From the NCBI RefSeq assembly GCF_000003605.2, contig NW_003126899.1, positions 85,649 to 106,594 on the forward strand: 20,946 nt of DNA, in the 5' to 3' direction. Numbering within the stretch: the first letter of the stretch is position 1; the number at the start of each line of letters is the position of its first letter. The notes beneath the pieces were generated by a model. The model ran no database searches. It worked only from the letters and a program-made list of their open reading frames with translations, and was not told the origin of the DNA. Shown here in pieces: positions 8,085-20,000 of the stretch. The position numbers and the translations under genes are program-made. This stretch comes from Saccoglossus kowalevskii (taxonomy: Eukaryota > Hemichordata > Enteropneusta > Harrimaniidae).

Positions 8085-11000
8085 CTGTAAAAGTTCATAG
8101 AAATTCTATTTGAAACTCACAAGCTCCAACTATTGAATACTTGAGTCAAATTCATTTCTCTGTTTGTATATTACAAACTAATAGACCCGTTTTTTTTTTT
8201 TTTTACTGTGAGATCCCTGGTATTGAACATAAAAATAGGACATAGAAAGGTCATAGCGTTGTAGTAGCCAACAAACACACTAGTTGCATGATGATTATCC
8301 AAAAGCACCTATATGTATGTACCGAATTAGTGGTTGGTTGGTACATTGGTGGAAAAGCTAAAAATTAACTAATGCAACCAAAATTAATCATGTGCATTAA
8401 AATCTAAAATTGGCTAATTAATATGCAAATTTTCATGAATTCTATCAATCTGCAAAAATCATTAATAAGTAGTGAAACTTTCACTGGAATCCTAAAGGCA
8501 CATAATCACACTAAACTTCACAGAATTTTCCTTGCAGTGAAAAAGTCAACAGTATACAGTGCACCCATGTTTCCAACTGTAGTGTATATTATACCTACCA
8601 TTTGGACATGTAATGTTAGCACCATCTATGATTGCTTGTGCTAATGCATGATCTCCATTTTCTAATGCTTGAGCCGCTGCTTTCAGAGCATCCCATATCT
8701 CTTTCCTTCCTTCAAATGCTGGAGCAGTATCCCAGAATTCATCTCGTTTGCTTCGCAACTGTCCAACTGTTAATGGAACATCGCTTTTCCACTTTGGTTT
8801 TTCTTGTTTTAGAGGTTGATTACGACCAAGTGGCACTGGAAAATATGGTTAAGATTCAAAGTAAGTACACATAACAAGGTGTACTATATAAAGACTTTCC
8901 TAGCTGTAAAGAAAAGTACCGATGTGTGTGAGTGTAAATGTACTATGTGCTGAAAGCAACATAAAAACATACATGTATTAAAAACTTTTAAATTATGTTT
9001 TTTGTTGGTTGCAATTAGTCCCACATGTCATATGCTCAGACTGCATATGTCTTGTTGATTGATTTTAATCCAAGCGATTGAATTTACAATGCAAATGGAG
9101 TGTAACTTAACATTTAGCTTGTTCTATGTTGGTTTAAATAAGTTGAGATTATATTTATGCCATGCAAAGGTTACACCCAACTACAATGTACACTCCATTT
9201 CCATACTAGTACTCTGCAAGACATTGAATACTTAATACTACTATTCTATTCTGATATTTGTTTGTGAGAGTAGAAACCTCACACTTTAATTTTGTCACAG
9301 AAACCATACTCCTTTATTCCTCAGTATTTCTGGAAATGAACCCTAATTTTGGAGCCAACAGACACTCACAAAATTTGGCTTAAATTTGAAGGAAAGTGCA
9401 GACTATGAACAGAACTATTTTGTGAATTTGTGATGAAGAGAGGGAACTGGTGGTGAAAATTTTAAGGGTAATACAATGTGCAAACCTGACCTACCAACCA
9501 AAGATCTTTAAGTTGCAAACTTAGAGAGCTTATCAGTTACTGCTTTCTACTGCAGGTGTACAAATTATAAATGTGTTCACATCTGTTTCCCTTTACATAG
9601 AACTACCATCCACCAGGGTAAGAGAAAAACACAAACATGTGCAAATACTGTACAGCAAAAAAAAGTTTAAATGCACTTTGAATTTGAAAAGAACATATCA
9701 GACATAATGACATGAACACAAAACATGCCATATAAGCCATTCGCAATATTTTAAGTTAATGTTTTCACTTTCCAATTACTTCAAACTATAATTCGCAGGC
9801 AGATCAGGTTATCATGTAAACCTGTAATACCTCACACTGTGTACACTGGTGCAAGCATAACCCTCTGTACATGTAAGCACTCCAATTTCTCAGCTTGGTC
9901 TTCACAAAGCGGTATATAAACATACTTGGGAAGACTCTTGATACGTGTATCATATACTACATGTATATTCATGACCACTTATTCACACTGCTCAGTAAAC
10001 TGATATGGTAGAGTGGTACTTGTGACTGTATTTTTCTCTATAACAAGCATTTAAAATGCGCAGTCCCTGATTGATATTATCAGTAGTTCAGAACAAGTCA
10101 CAGGTAGATACATGTTCACCAATGGATCGATGCATCATCTGTGTGCCAACATTGAACAGATTCAGTCAGAGCAACCAGCATGAATACCATAAAAAAAACA
10201 AAATGGCCACCAGTCGCCCATTTTTGTTCAAATTTCACAAAAAAATATATAAGAAAATGTGATTTCATTGTGGTCTATGGAAATTGCTAAAATGGCATTT
10301 TATGAATATTACTAAATTTACAGTTTTTCTCAAATTGACAGTAAACCACAAATTCACATAGAATACTTTATTTTAGCTGGAATAAATTTTCGCTGAAACG
10401 ACTTTTCAGGTGTTTTGTATGGAAATTATTTTCACTGATTTTTGACGAGTTGAATGTAAAATATAGAAAAAAAAGGTATATTCACTGGATTTTATTTTCA
10501 CTGAATCATTCCTTCAGCGAAAATAGCGAAAATTAATTCCAAGCAAAAATAAAGTATTTCACAGTACTGTTGACTAATACTAAAACAAATAGTTGTAGAC
10601 AGATTTCAACATAAAATATTGCTACTGTTAAACTCAACAACAAATCATTCTACTTTTAAAGAAAGAAAGAGGAGTCTGTGAGTGGAGGAAATATCTGTGA
10701 TGCTTTTTCATACATGTACTAAAACCTGTAGATTAATGTAACAAAGCAGTATAAATCAAATTATACCCATCTTAGCACTGTACCCTGGGTAAGATTCATT
10801 ATAGTTGAATAAGGTTACAATAGCATGAGGGGACATAAAATGTTTTACCATAAATCACAAATGTACAAATGTATATGGTTAGAATTGTTTAGAATATTTT
10901 GAAGTAACAACATTTTGCACAAAATCATGAAATTAATAACACCATCACCAGCAGATTTATTATTTCGCAAAAATCCATGTCAATTTTTTGTTGGCAAAGA

Positions 11001-14000
11001 TTGACCGAAAAATTGTGGTCAATTTCATCATATATCATGCATGCACTTATGTAAATAATGAGGTGGGTCTTTTGTTAAAAATACATGTCAGTCATATTTT
11101 AATGATCAACTGTACAATATATGCTATTTTTTGAGCATGTGCTTCAATTAGAAATACTCTTCTAATATTACTTTTTTAAAGGTCAATTTCTGCTTGTACA
11201 TGTACAACAGTTTTCTCATGTTGTTGGCAGAGAACGACTGATTCAGTTACTCTTTGACCTAAAACGAGCTGGCAAGCCAACCATGAGCCGTCGATTACAT
11301 GAAAAATGATAATGTGGCAACTTTGTACATTTTTGTATTATTTTAAATTGTAGTAAGAAATAAAGGAGAAAATGACAAAAACACAATCCAAAAACCCTAG
11401 TGACGATGCACAAAAATTTGACATTTTTTTTAAAGAAACTAATGCAACTGAACGTCGTATATAATGTACAAGGTAAAACGTGTTGTCTACGTCAAGTGGA
11501 ATGTGACAAAAGTACTACAGTGCACAAAGTATAGGGATGTATAATCAGGTATTCTGTAAAGAAGCATATTAGTAGTACATGTACAATGTATATGCCTTTT
11601 GGGAAAAAAGTGGCAGATAAAAAAAAGATAATAAACTATATGAACAGGTTTTAAAACAGACAAAGATTATTAAAATGTCAAACTGAACAAGAATTAAGTT
11701 TTCAAATTTCCAGGTTTTTCATCACAAAAACTGCTTGGCTAATCAAATAATGTATTTGAAATTAATATCTAAATTGGAGAATGCCAGTTTCTCTCCCTTT
11801 ATAAATTGCCCTCCCCTCACTCCTACCCCTCCCCGCTGAATTCCATGACAAAAATAGGACAAAACATTTCAATTATATACAGCAGAACAATACCATATTC
11901 GTTTTATCAATAATGCCAGCACTTATGTAAATTACAGAAGTTTCTACATTCCAAATGAGTAAAAAACAAATGCACCTCTATTGGATAAAATACAGTTCTG
12001 CAACTGCTTTTTTTATTATTCATTTTTTAATTTATTTTATTCCGAGATCAGTATACGATATATATAGAGAGAGAGCCTAGAACCAAAACACACAATAAAA
12101 CAACGGTCATAAGTGAAACAGAATTCAATATTAAAAGACACAGAGTGTATAAATTGATTTTAGACAACAGGTTAACTTTATATTACTCTAGGGATATAAT
12201 TAAAATTCACATACTGTGAAATACTTTATTTTAGCTGGAATAAATTTTTGCTGAGAAGGCTATTTGGGTGTTTTGTATTGAAATTATTTTCACTGATTTT
12301 TGATGAGTTGAATGTAAAATACAGGAAAAAAGGTACATTTGCTGGTATTTATTTTACAGTAGTCATTACACAGTACATGTACAACTAAATTCAACAGATT
12401 AATTACTAGCACATTATCAGTAAATTTTTCAGGTAATACAGATACTGTACGAAACAAATCCATCAGCAACATAATTGTCTGTCTTTTTCACTCCCTAGGC
12501 ATGTCAACTCCAATGACACTGAACTTGAATGCTTCATTCATGGAGACAAGAAACTCACTCAAGCAAGATTATGATATATCAGTACGAGATTTTCAGTCGA
12601 TTTCGAGTCACTCTATGACAGCCATGTTCACAGGAATCGTACAATAATTACATGAAACACTGAAATACTCACATATCAGTGAGATAGGGACCCAAATACT
12701 TATCACTGTTAATTTTAATTAAAAACGATTTTAAAAATAACAAGCATTGATAATGTATTAGCTGTAGTCGATGTAAATGTTCAGTACAAGTGACATGTAG
12801 AAATGAAAGATCAATGTTTTTTTTAACACTAACACAGATTATAGATTGTGTTACTGTCAGTATAGTACCTACGTGGAAACTTTGAACTGAATTGGACTAT
12901 ATCTTACAGAGGAAATAGCATGAAAGAAAAACGCAGTCAGTCGTGTATTGTTATTCAGGTATCTGAAAAAAAAATTTGGCTTGCACTGTAACCTAATATG
13001 TAAGGTCATCATACAAAGTTTGATTGAAAGTTCCTATTCAATTTTGAACTGAATCATGCCATATCGCCTTGTTCAGCTCCAAGAAACAGTTCCGGACATG
13101 TTACAGAATGTGATTTTACGTTTTTTTTTGACAAAATGGTCACCATTTCGACAAATTTTATCAAATCACTAGACAAAACATGTTGTTGTGTTACCTTGCA
13201 GTATACTACCTATGTACAAACTTTCAAGTGAATCAGGCCATATCTTTCAGAGGAATCGGCACAAAAAAATGAAAAAAAAAAATGGCTGGACCGAATCTCA
13301 AAAAAAAAAGTGACGTGCACCTATAACCTAATACATGTATGCATGATCACCATACAAAGTTTGTTTGAGAAACTCCGAGAAACAGTTTCGGACACGTTTA
13401 AATATCAGAATTTAGCAAATTTGAGGGACAAAATGGCTGCCAGTTAGCCATATTTAATCGAAACATAACGAAAATTGGCGTGCATATGTAGGTCATCATT
13501 CGTCTGAACGGGGACTAAAAATAACTTAATAGTAAGTCTTTGATGATGACTAAAACAAGTTATAGGTACTTTATTACTAGGTATACAGGGCAGTTGCATG
13601 TATTGATGCTCTCGCCAATTAACAGGAGATTATCTCTTGTTGGTGTCACCCGTTGACCATCTCACTTCTGTGATATTCTATCATGACTGGACCTACAATC
13701 TTTGGAAACAGCAAAAATGTCCGCTCGGGAAGACCAGTAAGAAAGCAGCAACAAATCTGTGCCCATCCATGCTGACAGATGACACTTATTTTCAAGATCA
13801 TTAGTTCATCTACTTCTGACTTCTGAGATGCCATCATTTGAATAGAATGTAATTTGAAGAAGGTGATAGATGGCATGGTCAGGGCAATGTCAGGGCCCAG
13901 TCCTATCTCAGCTGAACTCTAAATTTATTGAACCAAAGTTAACTATTTTTTGGGCTCGGATAAAATGATGTCACATAAACAAGACATATTTTGTTAATTA

Positions 14001-17000
14001 TAAATTTCACAATTATAATTATTACAGTACAATGTAATGCTGATTTACCAGAGAGATTTTTGTCTGTTTTATACAACTGAATTATTTATTTTATATTTTT
14101 TTTCAAAAATGTTGATTGAGTAATGTAGCCAAATAAAAATTAACACGGAAATTATAGAAAAATGCATACAAATAAAAAAAACACTTCATATTTCAGAATT
14201 GCATGGAGCTGAATACAAGTGGATCAATTACATTCTTGTTGCAAATTTGGTAATTTTTAAAAATATTTTTGACAATCAGTACAAAATGTTTTGCCACAGA
14301 AAATATATTTCATATTAGAATGTCATGTTTTCTATATTAAACTGAAAAATAAACGGCAAGTTAATGTGCTATCTCTGTACCAACCATCTACAAACACAAG
14401 CACCTGCCGCTCCTCTAACAAAGACAACAAAATTATGTAAAGAACTAGTGGCTAGTGGTCAGATATTTTTTGTTGGGGTTTAATAATTTGTGACTAATCT
14501 AACTAAATTTCACAAAAGCCATGGTAGCCATGGTAACCAAGGCATATAGAAACCTCACAATAATTGTCATTGCTTCAAACTCACAACAATAGCTTCACAT
14601 GAAATTGAAGCGTTTCACAGTTGCTGTGTTTTTGACTAAATTTTTTAGCGTGCAAGGAAAAATTAAATGAGACATGGCACTACAACATTCTGTAAAATAA
14701 GGTGACCCACAGATGACCTCTAAACAGGTCACTACAACACCTGTCACAGGTGGGCAAGAAAATAATCTGTTGATCTATTAAGGGAGTTGCATGCTTAGTG
14801 TAAATAATCAATTAATTCTAGTTTGTTGAATCATGACGTGCATTGCTTGTATTTCTAGTGTTACAGAATGTGCTATAACGAGGATATTAAAACTAAATGG
14901 ATAATTAGTTTGGTGGCTTACAACATTGAGAAATTAGAAAAAAAAATTATGCATATTTTCTAATATGCACAGATGTGTATTAAAAATGTATAGTGTTTAT
15001 GATATATGATATATGTAAGCAAAATGTTATTTAGGCCAAACGAGTGGTTCTTGAAAAGTTATAATAGCTATGTGTACAAGACAGGCATCAGTTTTATCAA
15101 GATTGACCTACAGATGTCATAATTACATGCAAGTCAAAGTACTTTTTGTCTGCCATCTAATCCCTATACATAGCTGATTATTGCACTTTCTATTTCAATA
15201 ATTTGCAATCTAGCTTGGTGAGAAAAGTGATTATGGGTAATCATTAAACAATAGATAAAGCACATTTAAAAGGGTTTGTTCAATATAATTAATTTGGTGT
15301 GCCTGAAAAAGTCAACATATTATTCATTTTTATCGGAGGTATGAAAGTGAGATACAGATTTAAACAGTAGAGAAATGTCAAAATTCCTTTTTTTTTTATC
15401 ACGCGTGATGTCATGACATTTTTTTTAACCAAAATGGCCTGCAGTTGGCCATTTTGAATGCATTTGAAACCAAAGAAAACTTAGAAAGAACTCCCGTGTT
15501 CTGAAAGTATTGGAGACACATTGAAATTAATTCAAAATTTAAGATTTGCTTTTCAAATGAGAAGCTTAGCAACTAATATGTGTCTTCTATTTGAGATGCA
15601 CAACTTGGAAACAATGTGATTCACACTATCAAAATTTATAATACATGTACATATAAAAAATACATTTGAATTTTCATCCATGGTATTAGTCTAATTCCAG
15701 AGCACCTCTGTGATAAATTCAATTTAAATCTGATTTTTTTAGATATTAGAAAAGGGCTAATAATAGATAATCAATATGCATGTTTATCAACATTTAACTA
15801 ATCATGTCTGTGGGTTATCGCAATGAACCAAATGAATTATTATACAAATTAAGCAATTATTATGCATAGATTTAGGTTAGCATATTGTTTCAGTGCGCCA
15901 AAAAATTATGAAGTATTATGCAAATTAGGTAATTAAAATGCACTGATGTTAACCCAAAACTAATCAGGTCTGTGCATTGCCCTAGAACATCTATGTACCA
16001 AGATTCATTGAAATAGGATAATTAGTACTTACGATATCAGTGTAAAAGCCATAAATTAACTAATTATGTAAATTATTGATTATTATGCACACATTATTAC
16101 TCAAAATTATTCAGGTCTCTGAATTGTTCTAGAGCATCTATCTATGAGTTGATTAATTATGCAAATTAAGTAATTATAAATATTTTAGTCTGTGCATTGT
16201 CATATGTATCTATTTAAGTTTTATTCAAATGTGCTGATTAGTACCTGAGATATCAGTTGAAAAGATGAAAAATAGACTAATCATTATGCAAATTAGGTAA
16301 TTAATATGCATGGATTATCTAATCCATGCATAATCAAATCTAATCAAATCTGCGCATTGACCTTGAACATCTGTGCACCAAGTTTCATCAAAAACATTTG
16401 TATGGTTCTTGAGGTATTGGTGGAACAGTCGGACACACACACACATACATACAGACACACTAACTGCAAAGACTCCCATTGTGTGCTTCGCACACGGGAG
16501 TCAAAATCCCAGTCTTGTTATTCTTTACATGGTATCAGTAGCACAGCAGAACCTAATGTGCGAGTATCAATTTTCCAGATGAGCTTCCATTGGGAAGGCA
16601 ATTCCCCTAGTTTATTGATGGCCTAGTGTGTATGCTACTTGTTAAAGACCCCATAAACTATTTGAACTCTGAGTAGAACTAATTGTTGCTACACACTTTG
16701 TTTCAGTCAACAAGTTACAGGTGTCTAATTCATACCAGTCATATCATGTTTGGGCCCTAGTAGACAGTGGCATCCCTTAGAAATAGTTGTTTTGATATGC
16801 TCCTAAAATTGTGACCATCCTTCTGAGAGTGACAGATATTGAGATGGATGGTGGCACATTCCATTCTGAGCTGATAGGTTGTTTACATGTATGACAACAG
16901 CGACTGAAATAAAGAAATCGAGCAATTGTCACTAGCTCATAAATTCAGTATTAAAGGGCGATGGTCGTTGCACTGCACATGTGCAACATTTGTGTTGATA

Positions 17001-20000
17001 AACATTAATTTTCCCACAATCCAATGCGCTCTTCTAATGGAAATCACAAATGCGAATTTTGACCTGGGCATGACTTGCACTAATTACCGCCGATGACTCC
17101 TTTGATACCTTTCATTCACCTAAAAAATATCTAATTAAAGCTTGGTACTCGTTGATCTGCACAACAGTCAAAGCCACCATCTTTGTTTATATGAGACCCA
17201 TACTGTACATCTCGCACATGAGTGGCATGACGACTACCGCCTTTAAGCCTGTCAAGTGTTTAATCCATGACCAATTGTTACCATGTAAAGCAGCACTATC
17301 TCAGAGCATGCTTGAACTGAAATTGCTAGTGTTTAGCCTTTTAACCACCACTTTCCTCTTTTCATTACAAATTCACAAAATAGTCTAGACTTTCCTTCAG
17401 TAGATCGGGACAAAATTAGTTCCAAAATTAGGGTTCATTTTCAGAATCATTGAAGAACATTTGGGCAAGAATGTCTGGTGGTGAAAAGGTTCCATTTTAT
17501 AGCGGAAACCATAGTTGAACTCACTGACTGTATCATTACAGTATCTTTTGAATCTTGTGGTGTAACTTTATTTGATGCAAAGAGAATCAATCCCTTATAT
17601 CCATTTATTACCAGAGTGTACTGTCTTGTAGTATTTTATCTACCGCATAGTTAGTGTTATTCATTAAAACGTTTTGATACATGAATTGAATAATTTGTGT
17701 CTTCAGTATATTTTATCCGATAGGAAGTTACCTCTCCTCTGTCGTAATTGGGTCCTCCCATCACCCTCATGTAGTGTACAATTAAGTCTTTATCATACAC
17801 GTAAGCGGAGCTAGACCTACATGTAGGTAATTTGGGAGGCAATGGTTTTGATACATCACTCAGCTACAAGTGATTTCCAACAAAATCCAAGATCCGCTCT
17901 CCAGTTCCCTAAAGAAGTTTGGGGTACTGTCTAAATATCCAGTACCACACGTAATATTACTGGGTTGTTGTGGAACATACACACCTCTGGTATTTTGTTA
18001 AGAGTTATGTATTCATTACAATCTGCACTCCAACTTTGTGGTTTTAAACTAATTTTCAAGTTGCAGCATTGTAACACAAAGCGCAGATATTAATAGGATT
18101 TTAACAGTATTGAAACATGCAATATACACATTTAAAAAAAACTCTGAGCAAATATGAATAAAGCCACTGTGGGTCATAGGTCAATATTCTGATTACTACC
18201 CAGCTGTTGGTATGGCTTCAATAATACTTCATTCAAGATTAATTACAATCTGATATTTTAAGTAATGCTGCTAAAACTACCTTGAGTCAGGCCGTGAGTC
18301 TCACTCTTAATGAATGTTTACTTTGCAATCAGAGAGCAGATAAACCTGGCATATAAGTAAGCTATACCATACCACAGTATTTTAAGGTCTATGGCTATAC
18401 ACAAATTTAACACATAACACAATAAGTAAATAACCAAGGTTTGTCTATGGTCAAAATAAATTATAATATACCCAAGTTTTCACTTGAGTACATGGTTTCA
18501 TTCAGTTTCACGGTGGTTCTGACAAGTTTTAATACTTATTGTATAATACTTTATTTCAGATGGAATTCATTTTCGCTGAAATATCTATTTGGGTGTTTCG
18601 TATGGCGCTAATTTTCCTTGATGTTTGATATTTGATAAAGACAACACTAATTGAACATTTCATGTACACACATGTTTTTTTTTATAGTACGTTTTTTATA
18701 TTGGACAACATCACAGCGTTCATGTCCGCATGGATTCAACTCATTGCAGTGAGTTAGCTTTATCAAAGGGCCAAGAAGTATGTAAAGTTGTGACTTCATA
18801 CCGCCGTCAACACCTTGAGTCATGCTGTCATCACCATTTGTATCTTTAACAGTCAATCAAATACATGATGAGACAAAACATTAGTTATTCTACTTCAAAA
18901 CTGCCGGCAAAGCACAATAGAATTTTTGGGAGCCATCCAACTACCTTGACTTAGCCGAAACCACGACTTACTGAGGCACGACTTAGAAAGGGGTTACTGT
19001 ATTTGATTTGTGATTGAATATGGACATAAATTCAATGGAATTCAAGGAAACCTGCATAGACTTGTGATTGATGGGTGTTATCAAAAGAGATTTTTTATGT
19101 AGCGCATGGGACTTGTGGTAAATGTTTCATGAATTTCCATAAAAAAAAAATGAACATGCTTATATGGAACAGAGTGTGTAAAATTATAAAATAAATACAG
19201 AAAGTGTTTGGACTATTTTATCACTTTCACAGATTTATGTAGTAGTTTTATGTTTCAATGTTTCAACTATTTTTTGATGAGGTGGTCATTAACCTTTAAA
19301 AGGTTCTGTGAGACATCATGTGACATAACACAATGTTATGTTTGACAGGCATTGTCACTGGTTTCAATTAATATTGCTTTTAAGTTGTCCAATTTACCGG
19401 TATACATGTATTTGAAAATCTTTTTTGGCCTTTTGAAAAATATGTAACTTTTAATAAATGTAGGCACTATAAAATCAAAAATGCGAAACACAGTAAAAGG
19501 TGAATAAACTCATTATGAAAATATAAGTGGCAGGTGAAAACATTGAGCTCAACTTTAATCCCATTTTCGAGGCTTGCTCTCATAAATGTAAAATTCATTC
19601 GTTTATGTTCGGAAGTTTTAAAATTACAAATGCCCTGAATGACAAAAAGTCTTGTCAATAAATCAGTCAAAGAAAATGCCAGTCTTTATATACCATGAAG
19701 CAATAAAAAAGAACAAAATGAAGGGTTATGTGAGCCTATGTTAGACAAGGGTGTATTATTGAATGGTTTGACGTCTGAAGTTGATCAATAGATTTAACAC
19801 GGCAAGTGCATTAATGTTGGCAATATTCAGAATTATAGTAGTTGTAGAGAGATCAAACATGCATCATCACGGATCAGTGAGTGTTTCTTCATCACAATGA
19901 TCTTTCGATTGCACCGAGACTTCGGTCTAGTTCCTCTTTTTTGAAGAAAATATACCGCAGACTCAAACATGAATTATATGCGAATGTGTATCGGGCACAG

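Larger units (their letters stand above)
15779..16502 (+). mobile_element. Helitron-like non-autonomous element candidate (tandem core, microsatellite, hairpin)
   Basis: A degenerate array with the landmark ATNCAAATTA or a variant near 15842, 15918, 16066, 16159 and 16286. In most units it is followed by a GTCTGTGCATTG-like block and a GAACATCTATGTACCAAG-like block. Unit spacing varies from about 75 to 150 bp. The array ends in an (AC)n tract (16432-16460) and a GC-rich hairpin (16471-16502). Core repeats, then microsatellite, then hairpin is the architecture of HINE/'pearl'-type non-autonomous Helitron-like elements of marine invertebrates. No canonical CTRR end is seen just after the hairpin, so the class assignment is inference. 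Confidence 0.5.

Noticed and set aside
8594..8594. Alternative exon 2 donor GTATAA four bases downstream
   Set aside because: It would shift the reading frame into exon 3; GTAGGT at 8598 restores Gly106 and the conserved sequence.
13646..13876. Minus-strand 76-codon ORF in a less AT-rich island of intron 1
   Set aside because: No recognised domain or family motif, no clear splice partners, and the length is expected by chance.
16306..16626. Plus-strand 106-codon ORF
   Set aside because: It reads through the palindrome, the AC microsatellite (giving [10 protein letters not shown]) and the hairpin, so it is repeat-derived.
17657..17842. Minus-strand 61-codon ORF with a soluble-looking composition
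   Set aside because: No family resemblance that I know and no convincing acceptor or donor; UBTD exons join exactly without it.
18900..19000. Unusually GC-balanced stretch resembling coding sequence
   Set aside because: All frames on both strands are interrupted or lack any recognisable residues.
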